Notes under the pieces: generated by a model
What the model was told of the DNA's origin: nothing
Database searches by the model: none
Seen by the model: the letters and a program-made list of their open reading frames with translations, nothing else
Translations under genes and position numbers: made by a program
Part shown: one piece after another, positions 52,745-62,115 of the stretch
Layout of the letters: each line of letters opens with the position of its first letter
How positions within the stretch are numbered: position 1 is the first letter of the stretch
Source: Salinibacterium sp.
GTDB lineage: Bacteria > Actinomycetota > Actinomycetes > Actinomycetales > Microbacteriaceae
DNA: 64,000 nt
Assembly (NCBI GenBank): GCA_015234465.1
Contig: JADGNA010000008.1
Coordinates: forward strand, 558,001 to 622,000
Reading direction: 5' to 3'

Positions 52745-53937
52745 GAAAAGCTCCTTTGCTTTCCGAGGGGTCGGGGGGTGTCGGCGCTGAAGTTGAGGGT
52801 GGCGCACACGTGGGCCGCGGCATCCTCGAGCAGCTCTTCCGCGGCAGCGACGAGATCGTCGAGCGTCCTCGCGCCGGGCGCGATCGAGAAGGCGGCCGTG
52901 ATTCCCTCCTCGCGGCAGCGGGCCGCCGAGAGCTGCACCGTGCCGGCGATCACGACGACGGGCACGCGCGCGGGAGCGCCGCGACGCACGGCATCGACGA
53001 CCTTGCCCCCGAGCGACTGCTCATCGAACCGGCCCTCCCCCGTCAGCACGATGTCAGCCCGGGCAAGGGACTCCCGCAGGCCGACGGCGTCGCCCACGAG
53101 TTCCGCGCCGGAGACGAGCTCGGCGCCGACGAGTGCGACGAGCGCGAGGGGCAGCCCTCCCGCCGCCCCGAATCCGGGCCCGGCGAGATAGCGTTCGGCG
53201 TCAGCATCCGTCGCCTCTGCGAGCACGCGGGCGAGATTCTCGAGTCCCGCATCGATCACGGCGACGTCATCGGGCGTCGCGCCCTTCTGCGGCCCGAAGG
53301 TCGCGGCGGCCCCACGCGGTCCGACGAGGGGATTGTCCACGTCGACGGCGACGCGCCAGTAGGTGCGGGCAGCGCGCGGATGCAGGCCGGCGGCATCGAC
53401 CGAGCGGATCTCGCCCAGCCCGGCCCCGCCCGGCTTAACCTCCTGACCCTCCGCGTCGAGGAAGCGCACGCCGAGCGCCCGCACGAGGCCGGTGCCCCCA
53501 TCGTTGCTCGCGGAACCGCCGATGCACAGCAGGATGTCGGCGGCACCAGCATCCAGGGCCTCAGCCGCGAGGAGGCCGACGCCGTAGCTGTCCGCACGAA
53601 GCGGCTGCAGCGCGACATCGCTCACGTGCGGCAGGCCATTGCCCTCCGCCGCCTCGATCACGGCCGTCTTGCGGTCAGATGACATGCCATATCGGGCCGT
53701 GCGGGGCCGGCCGATCGCATCCACGACCGCCGCCGTGAGCGGATGCTCGTCCCACACGGCGAGGATCGCATCGAGCGTGCCCTCGCCGCCGTCGGCAAGC
53801 GGGAGCTCGACCACCTCGGCATCGGGCAGCACCGCGCGCGCACCCCGCGCCATCGCCGCTGCCGCCTCAGCGGCGGAGACGCTCCCCTTGAACGAGTCAG
53901 GGGCGACGACGACCACCGGGGTGCGGGACGAGCTCAT
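52741..53937 (-). CDS. Glycerate 2-kinase (GlxK/GarK family)
   Basis: 398 residues. Glycerate kinase type I motifs: VVVAPDSFKGSVSAAEAA at the start, PLADGGEGTLDA, and LCIGGSASNDGGTGLVRALG for substrate binding. It phosphorylates D-glycerate to 2-phosphoglycerate, linking sugar-acid catabolism to glycolysis. The stop overlaps the gntP start (ATGA), so uptake and first phosphorylation form one operon. TACCGT six bases before the ATG predicts a leaderless transcript. Confidence 0.93.
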   Translation of the reverse strand: MSSSRTPVVVVAPDSFKGSVSAAEAAAAMARGARAVLPDAEVVELPLADGGEGTLDAILAVWDEHPLTAAVVDAIGRPRTARYGMSSDRKTAVIEAAEGNGLPHVSDVALQPLRADSYGVGLLAAEALDAGAADILLCIGGSASNDGGTGLVRALGVRFLDAEGQEVKPGGAGLGEIRSVDAAGLHPRAARTYWRVAVDVDNPLVGPRGAAATFGPQKGATPDDVAVIDAGLENLARVLAEATDADAERYLAGPGFGAAGGLPLALVALVGAELVSGAELVGDAVGLRESLARADIVLTGEGRFDEQSLGGKVVDAVRRGAPARVPVVVIAGTVQLSAARCREEGITAAFSIAPGARTLDDLVAAAEELLEDAAAHVCATLNFSADTPRPLGKQRSFS

Positions 53938-53943
53938 GCCCCG

Positions 53944-53949
53944 ACGGTA
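53944..53949 (-). promoter_or_regulatory. -10 box of the glycerate kinase operon (leaderless)
   Basis: Minus-strand TACCGT, six bases before the ATG at 53937. Confidence 0.45.
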
Positions 53950-53973
53950 CCCCGTACGGTCCCGGTTTCGGCG

Positions 53974-55587
53974 TCAGTGGAAGAAGTGGCGCTCGCCCGT
54001 GAAGTACATCGTCACGCCAGCACGCTGTGCTGCCGCAATGACCTCCTCGTCGCGCACGGAGCCGCCGGGCTGCACGATGGCCCGCACGCCGCCCTTGGTC
54101 AGCACCTCGAGGCCGTCGGCGAAGGGGAAGAAGGCGTCGGATGCCGCGACACTGCCCGCTGCGCGGTCGCCCGCCCTGTTCACCGCGAGGTGGCACGAGT
54201 CGACGCGGTTGACCTGCCCCATGCCGACGCCGACGGATGCCCCGTCCTTCGCCAGCAGGATCGCATTCGACTTCACGGAGCGCACGGCACGCCAGGCGAA
54301 GGCGAGGTCGGCGAGGGTCGCGTCATCCGCTGCCTCGCCCGTCACGAGCTGCCAGTTGTCGGTGCTGAAGTCGTCGTAGGTGTCGGGGGACTGCACGAGG
54401 AGTCCGCCGGAGATCTGCCGGACCTCGCGCTCGGCACGCGCGAAGTCCGCCGGAAGCTCGATGAGGCGCAGGTTCTTCTTCGCCGTCAGGATGGTCAGCG
54501 CCTCAGGCTCGAAGCCGGGAGCGACGATGACCTCGGTGAAGATGTCCTTGATCGAGATCGCGGCCGCCTTGGTGATCGTGCGGTTGGCGGCGATGACGCC
54601 GCCGAACGCCGAGACGGGGTCGCAGTCGTGCGCCCGAGCGTGCGCCGACGCGATGGGGTCACCCTCGCCGCGCGCCACCGCGATGCCGCACGGGTTGGCG
54701 TGCTTGATGATCGCCACGGCCGGCTCATCGAAGTCGAAGGCGGCCCGCAGCGCGGCATCCGCGTCGACGTAGTTGTTGTACGACATCTCCTTGCCGTGCA
54801 GCTGTGTGGCCTGCGCGATGCCATGGCCCTGCTCCTCGACGTAGAGGGCCGCCTGCTGGTGCGAGTTCTCGCCATAACGGAGCTGCTGCTTGAGGGTCGC
54901 GCTGAGGCTGACGGATGCCGCGGCATCCTGCCTCTTCGCTTCGTGCTCGGCGCGCACGCCCACGTTGCCAGCCATCCACTCGGCGACCGCCGTGTCGTAG
55001 GCCGCGGTGTGGGCGAAGGCCTCGCCCGCGAGCCGCTGGCGCTGCGCGAGGGTCGTGCCGCCCAAGGTCGCCGCCTTGATGATCTGGGCGTAGCTCTCGG
55101 GCGAGACGGCGATCGCGACGTTCGCGTGGTTCTTCGCTGCGGCGCGCACCATGGCCGGGCCGCCGATGTCGATCTGCTCGACGACCGCGTCACCCTCGGC
55201 GCCCGACGCGACGGTCTCGACGAAGGGGTAGAGGTTCACGACGACGAGCTGGAACGGCTCGACGCCCATCTCGGCCAGCTGGCGCTCGTGCGACTCGAGG
55301 CGCAGGTCGGCGAGGATCGCGGCGTGCACGAAGGGGTGCAGCGTCTTGACCCGGCCGTCCAGCGCCTCGGGGAAGCCCGTGACGGTCGCGACCTCGGTGA
55401 CGGGGTGACCGGCATCCGCGATCATCTTCGCGGTCGAACCCGTCGACACGATCTCGACGCCAGCGCCGACGAGCGCCTCCGCGAGCTCGAGCAGACCGGT
55501 CTTGTCGCTCACCGAGATGAGCGCGCGCTTCAGGGGGATCGCGTCGCGGTGGCGGTAGAGGGATGCGTCGTGGCTGGGGCCGCTCAT
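53974..55587 (-). CDS. purH: Bifunctional AICAR transformylase/IMP cyclohydrolase
   Basis: 537 residues. The N-terminal IMP cyclohydrolase domain (about 1-205) opens with [20 protein letters not shown] and has [12 protein letters not shown]. The C-terminal AICAR transformylase domain holds the catalytic Lys-His in [13 protein letters not shown]. It uses 10-formyl-THF to formylate ZMP (AICAR) and closes the ring to IMP, so it consumes the ligand sensed by the ZTP riboswitch at 34229-34318. Overlaps purN by 4 bp; last gene of the DUF6350-purN-purH operon. Confidence 0.96.
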   Translation of the reverse strand: MSGPSHDASLYRHRDAIPLKRALISVSDKTGLLELAEALVGAGVEIVSTGSTAKMIADAGHPVTEVATVTGFPEALDGRVKTLHPFVHAAILADLRLESHERQLAEMGVEPFQLVVVNLYPFVETVASGAEGDAVVEQIDIGGPAMVRAAAKNHANVAIAVSPESYAQIIKAATLGGTTLAQRQRLAGEAFAHTAAYDTAVAEWMAGNVGVRAEHEAKRQDAAASVSLSATLKQQLRYGENSHQQAALYVEEQGHGIAQATQLHGKEMSYNNYVDADAALRAAFDFDEPAVAIIKHANPCGIAVARGEGDPIASAHARAHDCDPVSAFGGVIAANRTITKAAAISIKDIFTEVIVAPGFEPEALTILTAKKNLRLIELPADFARAEREVRQISGGLLVQSPDTYDDFSTDNWQLVTGEAADDATLADLAFAWRAVRSVKSNAILLAKDGASVGVGMGQVNRVDSCHLAVNRAGDRAAGSVAASDAFFPFADGLEVLTKGGVRAIVQPGGSVRDEEVIAAAQRAGVTMYFTGERHFFH

Positions 55588-56174
55588 GAGGCGAGTTCCT
55601 TCAGGTCGATGGTTCCGTTGGCGATGTCGAGCACGGCCTGCACGAGCAGTTCACGCTCGACCAGCTTGATGCGGTCGTGGAGGGTCGATTCGGTGTCGTG
55701 GGGCAACACGGGCACGCGGCGCTGCGAGATGATCGGGCCACTGTCGACCCCGTTGTCGACGACGATGACACTCGCGCCCGTCTGGGTCACGCCCGCCGCG
55801 ATCGCGTCACGCACGCCGTGCGCGCCAGGGAACTCGGGCAGGTACGCCGGATGCGTGTTAATCAGGTTGGGAGACAAGGCCTCGACGACGTTCGCCGGCA
55901 GCAGGCGCATGAGACCGCTCAGGATGACGAGGTCGGGCTCCCAGCGCTGGATCTGCTCCAACAGGGCAGCACCCCAGGAGTCACGGTCGGGGTAGTTCGC
56001 GAAGGAGACCGCGAACGAGGGGATGCCGAACTCCTCCGCGTGCGCGAGTCCATCCGCGTCACGGTCGGCACCGATCGCGACCACGCGGGCCGGGAACTCG
56101 GCATCCTCCGAGGCCTCCAGGAGGGAGCGGAGATTCGAACCGCCGCCGGAGATGAGAACGACGAGTTTCAGCAC
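55584..56174 (-). CDS. purN: Phosphoribosylglycinamide formyltransferase PurN
   Basis: 196 residues. [19 protein letters not shown] binds the GAR phosphate, and [15 protein letters not shown] carries the catalytic Asn and first His. The Asp of [10 protein letters not shown] is present. The second catalytic histidine, which in the E. coli enzyme lies in the SVHFV strand, is replaced: here the strand reads GASVIVVD. It transfers a formyl group from 10-formyl-THF to GAR in purine synthesis. Operon position with purH is standard, so the gene should be functional despite the substitution. Confidence 0.92.
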   Translation of the reverse strand: MLKLVVLISGGGSNLRSLLEASEDAEFPARVVAIGADRDADGLAHAEEFGIPSFAVSFANYPDRDSWGAALLEQIQRWEPDLVILSGLMRLLPANVVEALSPNLINTHPAYLPEFPGAHGVRDAIAAGVTQTGASVIVVDNGVDSGPIISQRRVPVLPHDTESTLHDRIKLVERELLVQAVLDIANGTIDLKELAS

Positions 56175-56183
56175 CCGCCAAGC

Positions 56184-57401
56184 CTACTCCGAACGGGCAA
56201 GCCGCCTGCCCGCCACCAGCAGGCCGAGGATGCACGCGACGCCGACCTCGAGGGCCGCGCACAGCCCGACGAGAAGAGGGTTCGGGCCGATGAGCTCGAG
56301 GCGACCCGGTCCCCCGCTGCCACCCGACCACCACGCCAGGAGGGCGAACACGGCGCCCGCCACGACGCCCGCGAGCGAGCCGAGCGCGACGGTTGACGGG
56401 AGTTCGAGCATCCGCTCGCTCCGCATGCGCACGAAGGCACCCACCAGGAACCCGGCGATGACGGGCACGAGGAGCCCCAAGAAGCCCCAGGCGAGGTCAC
56501 CCGTCGGCACCGCGCCGAGCACCGGGATCGGCGGGATGGGGCCGAGCGTCGTGCCGAGCGGCGACACGGCGGAACCGGTGCCGATCGCGAAGCCGGGGCC
56601 CAGAAGCCAGGATGCCGCCCAGATGACCAGGTTCGGCACGAACGCGAGTTGCGCCACCGTCAGCACCGTCACGCCCAGGGGGCCGCCCTGCGAGGCCTCA
56701 TAGAGGGCGATGATCCCGCCGTAATTCACGGCCACGAGCGCCGCCACGACCACGGACGCGACCAGCATGACCGCGGCGACGGATGCCACACCCGCACGCA
56801 GCCCGCCCCAGACGACCGTCTGCACGCCCGCCGGCCAGTCCGTGAGCCACGTCACCGCACGGTCGACGAGATCCTTGGGGCGGGAATCCGACAGGCGGTA
56901 GCGCGCCAGGCCCGCACCGATCGCGAGCCCCGCGACGAAGACGAGCGTCGTGAAGATCGTGCCCTGCACGATCGAGGGGCGGGCCAGCTCATGGAGCGAC
57001 GTCATGACGGCGGCGAAGGCGAGCACCGCGAAGGTCGCCGCCGCGACGCCCAAGCCCAGCAGGTGGTGCGGCGTCTCGGCGATCCGCCGGCCAGCGCGCT
57101 GCCCCAGCAGCAGGGTCAGCAGGGCGAAACCGAGCGGCGCGAGCGACAGGATGAACGGCTCGCTGAGAGCCGGCAAGCCGAGCGTCGCCGCGAAGTCCGG
57201 GTCGACCGTCGCCCGCATGGCGGCGCCATGGCCCAGCAGCCACGTGTCCACGGCGGCGCGCCAGAAGACCGGCCACTCCACCTGCAGCTCGTACTGGAAC
57301 CCCCACATGAAGGTCAGCGGCAGCAGCGGAATCGCAATCCCGATGCCCACGACAAGCAGCGCCTCCAACCCGGAGAAGACGGCGGTGAGCGAGCGATTCA
57401 T
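56184..57401 (-). CDS. DUF6350-family membrane protein
   Basis: 405 residues from the ATG at 57401; the longer frame has no start signal. About ten transmembrane helices with Ala/Val/Leu-rich segments. DUF6350 proteins are actinobacterial and sit directly upstream of purN-purH in many genomes, including the Rv0955 locus of M. tuberculosis. The function is unknown. It ends 9 bp before purN, so the three genes form an operon. TAGGGT ten bases before the ATG may be its -10 box. Confidence 0.82.
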   Translation of the reverse strand: MNRSLTAVFSGLEALLVVGIGIAIPLLPLTFMWGFQYELQVEWPVFWRAAVDTWLLGHGAAMRATVDPDFAATLGLPALSEPFILSLAPLGFALLTLLLGQRAGRRIAETPHHLLGLGVAAATFAVLAFAAVMTSLHELARPSIVQGTIFTTLVFVAGLAIGAGLARYRLSDSRPKDLVDRAVTWLTDWPAGVQTVVWGGLRAGVASVAAVMLVASVVVAALVAVNYGGIIALYEASQGGPLGVTVLTVAQLAFVPNLVIWAASWLLGPGFAIGTGSAVSPLGTTLGPIPPIPVLGAVPTGDLAWGFLGLLVPVIAGFLVGAFVRMRSERMLELPSTVALGSLAGVVAGAVFALLAWWSGGSGGPGRLELIGPNPLLVGLCAALEVGVACILGLLVAGRRLARSE

Positions 57402-57529
57402 ACCGTCATTGACCCTACCCGCGGCATCCTCCGCTGCCGCCGCGCCCCGCCCGCGCTCCTCCACCTGTCAGAAACTCAGGAACGGCGCGGCGTTGCGCAG
57501 CGGTGCCCGCTTTCAGGCAGGCTGAACCA

Positions 57530-58126
57530 ATGCCGCACCGCCCCATCTACGTCGAGATCACGATCGCGGCATCCATGGACCGGGTGTGGCAGCTCACGCA
57601 GGACCCCGAGCTGCACACGCGCTGGGACCTGCGCTTCAGCAGCATCGTGCCGAGCGACCGGCTGCCGAGCGGCGCGCAGCGCTTCCGCTACGAACGACGG
57701 ATGCCCGGGCACACCATCAGCGGCACCGGTGTCTCGATCGGCGAACGCGTGCGCCCCGACGGCACGCGCACGTCGGCCCTGCGCTTCACGACCACCGACC
57801 GGCTCTCCCCACTGCGGGACGGACGAGGGTACTGGCGGTACGAGCCCACGGATCGCGGCATCCGCTTCATCACGGGCTACGACTACCAGCCCGGCTGGGG
57901 GCGCGCCGCCGACCTCATCGTGCGCCCCGTCATCGGCTGGATGACCGCCTGGAGCTTTGACGCACTGCGGCTCTGGGCGGAGCACGACATCGACCCGAGG
58001 CGACACCGGCCGTGGGCGTTCTGGCGACGGGACCGCCCGCGCGCCTCGAGGTGCGGCCGCGAACCCAGGCGCCGGAACGCGATGGATGCCTCCCCCGCGA
58101 CCCTCGACACCCTGGAGGCCCCGTGA
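57530..58126 (+). CDS. SRPBCC/START-like domain protein
   Basis: 198 residues from the ATG at 57530. SRPBCC (polyketide cyclase/START-like) fold: opens VEITIAASMDRVWQLTQDPE, continues with WDLRFSSIVPSD and ends in the long C-terminal helix typical of this hydrophobic-pocket fold. The last 30 residues are basic. Probably binds a lipid or other hydrophobic ligand. The stop overlaps the first DUF4166 gene by 4 bp (GTGA). Confidence 0.78.
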   Translation: MPHRPIYVEITIAASMDRVWQLTQDPELHTRWDLRFSSIVPSDRLPSGAQRFRYERRMPGHTISGTGVSIGERVRPDGTRTSALRFTTTDRLSPLRDGRGYWRYEPTDRGIRFITGYDYQPGWGRAADLIVRPVIGWMTAWSFDALRLWAEHDIDPRRHRPWAFWRRDRPRASRCGREPRRRNAMDASPATLDTLEAP

Positions 58127-58797
58127 CGAGCGTGTTCGCGCAGGCGCTCGGCGACGACTTCGGCCGCCTTCACCCCATGATGCAGAAGCGCTTCGGCGTG
58201 AGCCTCGAGGCCGGCTACGCGGCTGTCGGCACCGGGGTGATGACGAGCATCCGCCGCGGCCCGTGGTGGACGGTGCCGTTCCTGTGGATCGGCCGCCTCC
58301 GCAACATTCTCGTGCCCGACGTCGGACTCAATGTGCCCTTCCGCATCGAGAACTACCCCTACACCGACCCCTTCGGGCGCGAGACCGTCACCTTCATGCG
58401 CGAGTACCGCGTGCGCAAGCGGCCGAGTCGCTTCGACGCCACCATGATCTACAGCGACGAGCTTGGACGTGTCATCGACTACCTCGGCACGCACCAGCAC
58501 CTTGCGGTCGACCTCGAGCTGCGGGTCGGCGACGACGGCGACCTCTTCCTGACCTCGGATGCGCAGCGCTTCTACGAGGGCCCGATCGCGTTCCGCTTCC
58601 CCATGCTCTTCAGCGGGCGTGCGGCGCTGCACGAACGTTGGGACGAGGAAGCTGGCTGTTTTCGCGTGACCCTGGAAGTGCGGAATCACGTCTTCGGCTT
58701 TCTCTTCGGCTACGACGGCACGTTCACGTGCGAGTTCCCGACGGCGACGGATGCGCCGGCTCGCCTGAAGCCGCGACGACACGAGCGCCGCGAATAG
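58123..58797 (+). CDS. DUF4166 protein, first paralogue
   Basis: 224 residues from a GTG that overlaps the SRPBCC stop. Opens FAQALGDDFGRLHPMMQKRFG, the DUF4166 signature, and contains VPFRIENYPYTDPFGRETVTF and DAQRFYEGPIAFRFPMLFSG. No signal peptide or membrane helix. The function of the family is unknown; members often accompany lipid or sterol-like metabolism. Its paralogue follows 74 bp downstream. Confidence 0.8.
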   Translation: MTSVFAQALGDDFGRLHPMMQKRFGVSLEAGYAAVGTGVMTSIRRGPWWTVPFLWIGRLRNILVPDVGLNVPFRIENYPYTDPFGRETVTFMREYRVRKRPSRFDATMIYSDELGRVIDYLGTHQHLAVDLELRVGDDGDLFLTSDAQRFYEGPIAFRFPMLFSGRAALHERWDEEAGCFRVTLEVRNHVFGFLFGYDGTFTCEFPTATDAPARLKPRRHERRE

Positions 58798-58871
58798 AGG
58801 CGGATGGGCCTGAGTCCCGCCCGAGGTCTCGCTCTCAGCAGTTCCTCCTGATCTTCCGACAGGGTGAGGGG

Positions 58872-59450
58872 ATGACCGCCTCCGTCTATGCCCGCGCCCT
58901 CGACGAACGCTTCGGGATGCTGCATCCGGAACTCCAGCGCTGGTTCGGCAGCACCACCACCGTGCACGCCGCGGGCATCTTCGACGAGGCCGGCTCCCGC
59001 CGCCGCTGGATGCGGCCCCTTCTGCGCGTGACGGCGAGGTTCGGCATCCTCATGGCCGAGCACGGCCGCCGCGTGCCCTTCGAGGTTGAGATGACGCCGG
59101 TCGGCGCGAGCACGATCGCGACCCGCCGCGTGTTGCACTTCTCCCGCACCGACCGCATCCTGAGCGACACCACCAGGGTCGCCCGGGGTCGGCTGATCGA
59201 CTCCTTCGCGGGCGGTCGCCTGCAGGTCGAGATGGTTCCGGATGTCGCGGAGGGCGCGCTCATCGTCCACTCCGCGCGGGCTCGCCTCATGCTGGGGCGC
59301 TACCCGCTCCCCGTGCCGACCCCGCGGGTGCAGCTGCGCCACGCCTGGGACGCGGATGCCTCGCGCCACACGATCGACGTCGCAGTCACCCTGCCCGTGC
59401 TCGGCGAGGTCTTCGGCTATCGCGGGCACTTCACTGCGAAGGACGCGTGA
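58872..59450 (+). CDS. DUF4166 protein, second paralogue
   Basis: 192 residues from the ATG at 58872 with GGTGAGGGG upstream. Shares with the preceding gene the opening YARALDERFGMLHPELQRWFG and the general fold, but lacks the central insertion and is 32 residues shorter. Probably arose by tandem duplication and has since diverged: outside the N-terminus few residues match. The stop codon lies inside a 20-bp inverted repeat (59447-59504). Confidence 0.78.
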   Translation: MTASVYARALDERFGMLHPELQRWFGSTTTVHAAGIFDEAGSRRRWMRPLLRVTARFGILMAEHGRRVPFEVEMTPVGASTIATRRVLHFSRTDRILSDTTRVARGRLIDSFAGGRLQVEMVPDVAEGALIVHSARARLMLGRYPLPVPTPRVQLRHAWDADASRHTIDVAVTLPVLGEVFGYRGHFTAKDA

Positions 59451-59504
59451 GACTGCGCAAGTTGCAGTATCCGGGCGCGCGCAATGCAAGTTGCGCAGTC
59501 TCAC
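59447..59504. repeat. Inverted repeat with 20-bp arms after the DUF4166 genes
   Basis: GTGAGACTGCGCAAGTTGCA (59447-59466) and its inverted copy (59485-59504) with one mismatch, 18-bp spacer. Same arm length as the elements at 268-339 and 12407-12459, but a different arm sequence. The left arm includes the last codons and stop of the DUF4166 gene. Confidence 0.7.
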
Positions 59505-59518
59505 GGCCGGTCAAACGA

Positions 59519-59546
59519 CGAAGGGCCCGCCGGAGCGGGCCCTTCG
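59519..59546. terminator. Terminator of sucCD
   Basis: CGAAGGGCCCGC (59519-59530), CGGA, GCGGGCCCTTCG (59535-59546): a 12-bp perfect stem beyond the sucD stop. Confidence 0.8.
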
Positions 59547-59558
59547 CACGGTGAATCC

Positions 59559-60446
59559 TTAGAGGGACTCGAGGATCTCGCGCATGAGCTGCGCAGCCTC
59601 GGACGGGGTCTTGCCGACCTTGACGCCCGCAGCCTCGAGGGCCTCCTTCTTGGCCTGCGCGGTGCCCGCGGAGCCGGAGACGATCGCGCCAGCGTGGCCC
59701 ATCGTCTTGCCCTCGGGAGCCGTGAAGCCCGCGACGTAGCCGACGACCGGCTTGGTCACATTGGCCTTGATGAAGTCGGCCGCCCGCTCCTCAGCGTCGC
59801 CGCCGATCTCGCCGATCATGACGATCGCCTTGGTCTCGGGGTCAGCCTCGAAGGCCTCGAGCGCGTCGATGTGCGTCGTGCCGATGACGGGGTCGCCGCC
59901 GATGCCGATCGCGGTCGAGAAGCCCAGGTCACGGAGCTCGTACATCATCTGGTAGGTGAGCGTGCCCGACTTGGAGACGAGGCCGATCGGTCCCTTGCCG
60001 GTGATGTTCGCCGGCGTGATGCCGACGAGCGCCTCGTCGGGGGTGATGATGCCGGGGCAGTTCGGCCCGATGATGCGGGTCTTGTTGCCCTTCTCCTTGG
60101 CGTAGGCCCAGGCCTCGGCCGAGTCGCCGACGGGGATGCCCTCGGTGATCACGACGAGGAGCGGGATCTCGGCGTCGATGGCCTCGATCATGGCGTCCTT
60201 GGCGAAGGCCGGGGGCACGAACGCGATCGACACGTCTGCACCGGTCTTCTCCATGGCCTCCTTGACGGCACCGAAGACGGGAAGCTCGACGTCGCCGTGC
60301 GTGACGGTCGTGCCCGCCTTGCGGGCGTTCACGCCACCCACGACCTGGGTGCCGGCCTTGAGCATGAGGGCGGTGTGCTTAGTGCCCTCACCGCCCGTGA
60401 TGCCCTGGACGATGACCTTGGAGTCCTTGTTGAGGAAGATAGACAT
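59559..60446 (-). CDS. sucD: Succinyl-CoA synthetase, alpha subunit
   Basis: 295 residues. CoA-binding fold at the N-terminus with [14 protein letters not shown]; the phosphorylated active-site histidine lies in [17 protein letters not shown]. It catalyses succinyl-CoA + NDP + Pi to succinate + NTP with the beta subunit SucC, encoded 10 bp upstream. TCA-cycle step following isocitrate/2-oxoglutarate oxidation (icd at 22748). Confidence 0.96.
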   Translation of the reverse strand: MSIFLNKDSKVIVQGITGGEGTKHTALMLKAGTQVVGGVNARKAGTTVTHGDVELPVFGAVKEAMEKTGADVSIAFVPPAFAKDAMIEAIDAEIPLLVVITEGIPVGDSAEAWAYAKEKGNKTRIIGPNCPGIITPDEALVGITPANITGKGPIGLVSKSGTLTYQMMYELRDLGFSTAIGIGGDPVIGTTHIDALEAFEADPETKAIVMIGEIGGDAEERAADFIKANVTKPVVGYVAGFTAPEGKTMGHAGAIVSGSAGTAQAKKEALEAAGVKVGKTPSEAAQLMREILESL

Positions 60447-60456
60447 TCCCTGATCC

Positions 60457-61626
60457 TTACTTCACTGCTGCGGCGAGCTCGGCGGCCTTGGCGGCGCCCT
60501 CGTCCATGGTTGCGGCCAGCGTCACCAGCGGGTGGTTGGCCTCGTTGAGGATGCGGCGGCCCTCGTCGACGTTGTTGCCGTCGAGGCGCACGACGAGCGG
60601 CTTGTCGGCCGAGTCGCCGAGGATCTCGAGCGCCTTGACGATGCCGTTCGCGACAGCGTCACAGCTCGTGATGCCACCGAAGACGTTGACGAAGACGCTC
60701 TTGACCTGCGGGTCGCCCAGGATGACATCCAGGCCGTTGGCCATGACGGTGGCGGATGCGCCGCCGCCGATGTCGAGGAAGTTGGCCGGCTTCACGCCGC
60801 CGTGCTGCTCGCCCGCGTAGGCGACGACATCGAGCGTCGACATGACGAGGCCCGCGCCGTTGCCGATGATGCCGACCTCGCCGTCGAGCTTGACGTAGTT
60901 GAGGTCGTTGGCCTTGGCCTTCGCCTCGAGGGGGTCAGCGGCGTCCTTGTCTTCGAGCGCCTCGTGGTTCTCGTGGCGGAAGCTGGCGTTCTCGTCGAGC
61001 GAGACCTTGCCGTCGAGGGCGATGATCTCGCCGTCCTCGGTGAGCACGAGGGGGTTGACCTCGACGAGCGTCGCGTCCTCACCCTTGTAGACGTCGTAGA
61101 GCTTCACGAAGACATCCGCGACCTTCTCGACGAGCTCCTCGGGGAAGTTCGCCTCCTTGGCGATCTCGACCGCCTTCGCCTTGTCGATGCCAGTGTTGGG
61201 GTTCACCTCGACGCGCGCGAGCGCCTCGGGGCGCTCCACCGCGAGCTCCTCGATCTCCATGCCGCCCTCGACGCTGCAGAGGGAGAGGTAGGAGCGGTTG
61301 GCCCGGTCGAGCAGCACCGAGAAGTAGAACTCCTTGTCGATGCGGGCGCCCTGGGCGATCATGACGCGCTTGACAACGTGCCCCTTGATGTCGAGGCCGA
61401 GGATCTGCTCGGCTGCCGCGTAGGCGTCATCCGCGTTGTGGACGACCTTGACGCCGCCTGCCTTTCCGCGGCCACCGGTCTTGACCTGCGCCTTGACGAC
61501 GACCGTGCCGCCGATCTTCTCGGCCGCGGCCTTGGCCTCTTCGGGGGTGTCGGCGATCAGGCCGGCAAGTACGGGGACGCCGTAGGACTCAAAAAGGTCC
61601 CTGGCCTGGTACTCGTATAGATCCAC
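60457..61626 (-). CDS. sucC: Succinyl-CoA synthetase, beta subunit
   Basis: 389 residues from a GTG. Opens with [19 protein letters not shown], the SucC start. The ATP-grasp domain has [18 protein letters not shown], and the C-terminal domain contains LDIGGGASA and [18 protein letters not shown]. Forms the alpha/beta complex with SucD. The 192-bp region upstream has no recognised operator; AATAGA at 61629-61637 may belong to the promoter. Confidence 0.95.
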   Translation of the reverse strand: MDLYEYQARDLFESYGVPVLAGLIADTPEEAKAAAEKIGGTVVVKAQVKTGGRGKAGGVKVVHNADDAYAAAEQILGLDIKGHVVKRVMIAQGARIDKEFYFSVLLDRANRSYLSLCSVEGGMEIEELAVERPEALARVEVNPNTGIDKAKAVEIAKEANFPEELVEKVADVFVKLYDVYKGEDATLVEVNPLVLTEDGEIIALDGKVSLDENASFRHENHEALEDKDAADPLEAKAKANDLNYVKLDGEVGIIGNGAGLVMSTLDVVAYAGEQHGGVKPANFLDIGGGASATVMANGLDVILGDPQVKSVFVNVFGGITSCDAVANGIVKALEILGDSADKPLVVRLDGNNVDEGRRILNEANHPLVTLAATMDEGAAKAAELAAAVK

Positions 61627-61818
61627 GCTGTTCTATTCCAATCCGCGCGTATTCGTGCTTGAGATGGTGTGAATGGGGCGATGTTCTGGAGCGAGCCGCA
61701 GCGGCCCGGAGAATGTGCCACCGAGAACTCTACCCGCTCAGATTCAGGGGTTTCCCCAACAAGTGCCGCGAAAGATCCGTGACTCTTGGCGATGCTTCAC
61801 ATCTCGAGGGGGTGATTC

Positions 61819-62115
61819 CTATGCGTCCGGGCCCAGTCGGGGGAACGGCTCCAGGGAGAAGACCACCTCGACGGGCACGTCGAAGAAGCGCGCGATCCGC
61901 AGCGCGAGGTGCAGGCTCGGGTTGTACTCGCCGCGTTCCAGGTAGCCGACCGTCTGGTAGTGCACCCCGACGGCATCCGCGAGTTCGCGCCGTGACACGC
62001 GCCGCTCGGCGCGCAGCATCGCGAGGCGGTTGTGCACGGCATCCGACTGCTCGGGCTTGGCTGCCCGGCCGGATGCCCCGGAACCACTCGAATACGCGCT
62101 CTGCGGTTCAGACAC
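61819..62115 (-). CDS. XRE-family DNA-binding protein
   Basis: 98 residues from the GTG at 62115, which overlaps the stop of the upstream permease; longer frames have no support. The first 33 residues are a flexible Ser/Gly/Ala region; the last 65 are the helix-turn-helix LADAVGVHYQTVGYLERGEY followed by NPSLHLALRIARFFDVPVE. It resembles the small regulators linked to ABC-2 operons. Third gene of an operon with an ABC ATPase and permease, so it probably controls that promoter. Confidence 0.78.
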   Translation of the reverse strand: MSEPQSAYSSGSGASGRAAKPEQSDAVHNRLAMLRAERRVSRRELADAVGVHYQTVGYLERGEYNPSLHLALRIARFFDVPVEVVFSLEPFPRLGPDA

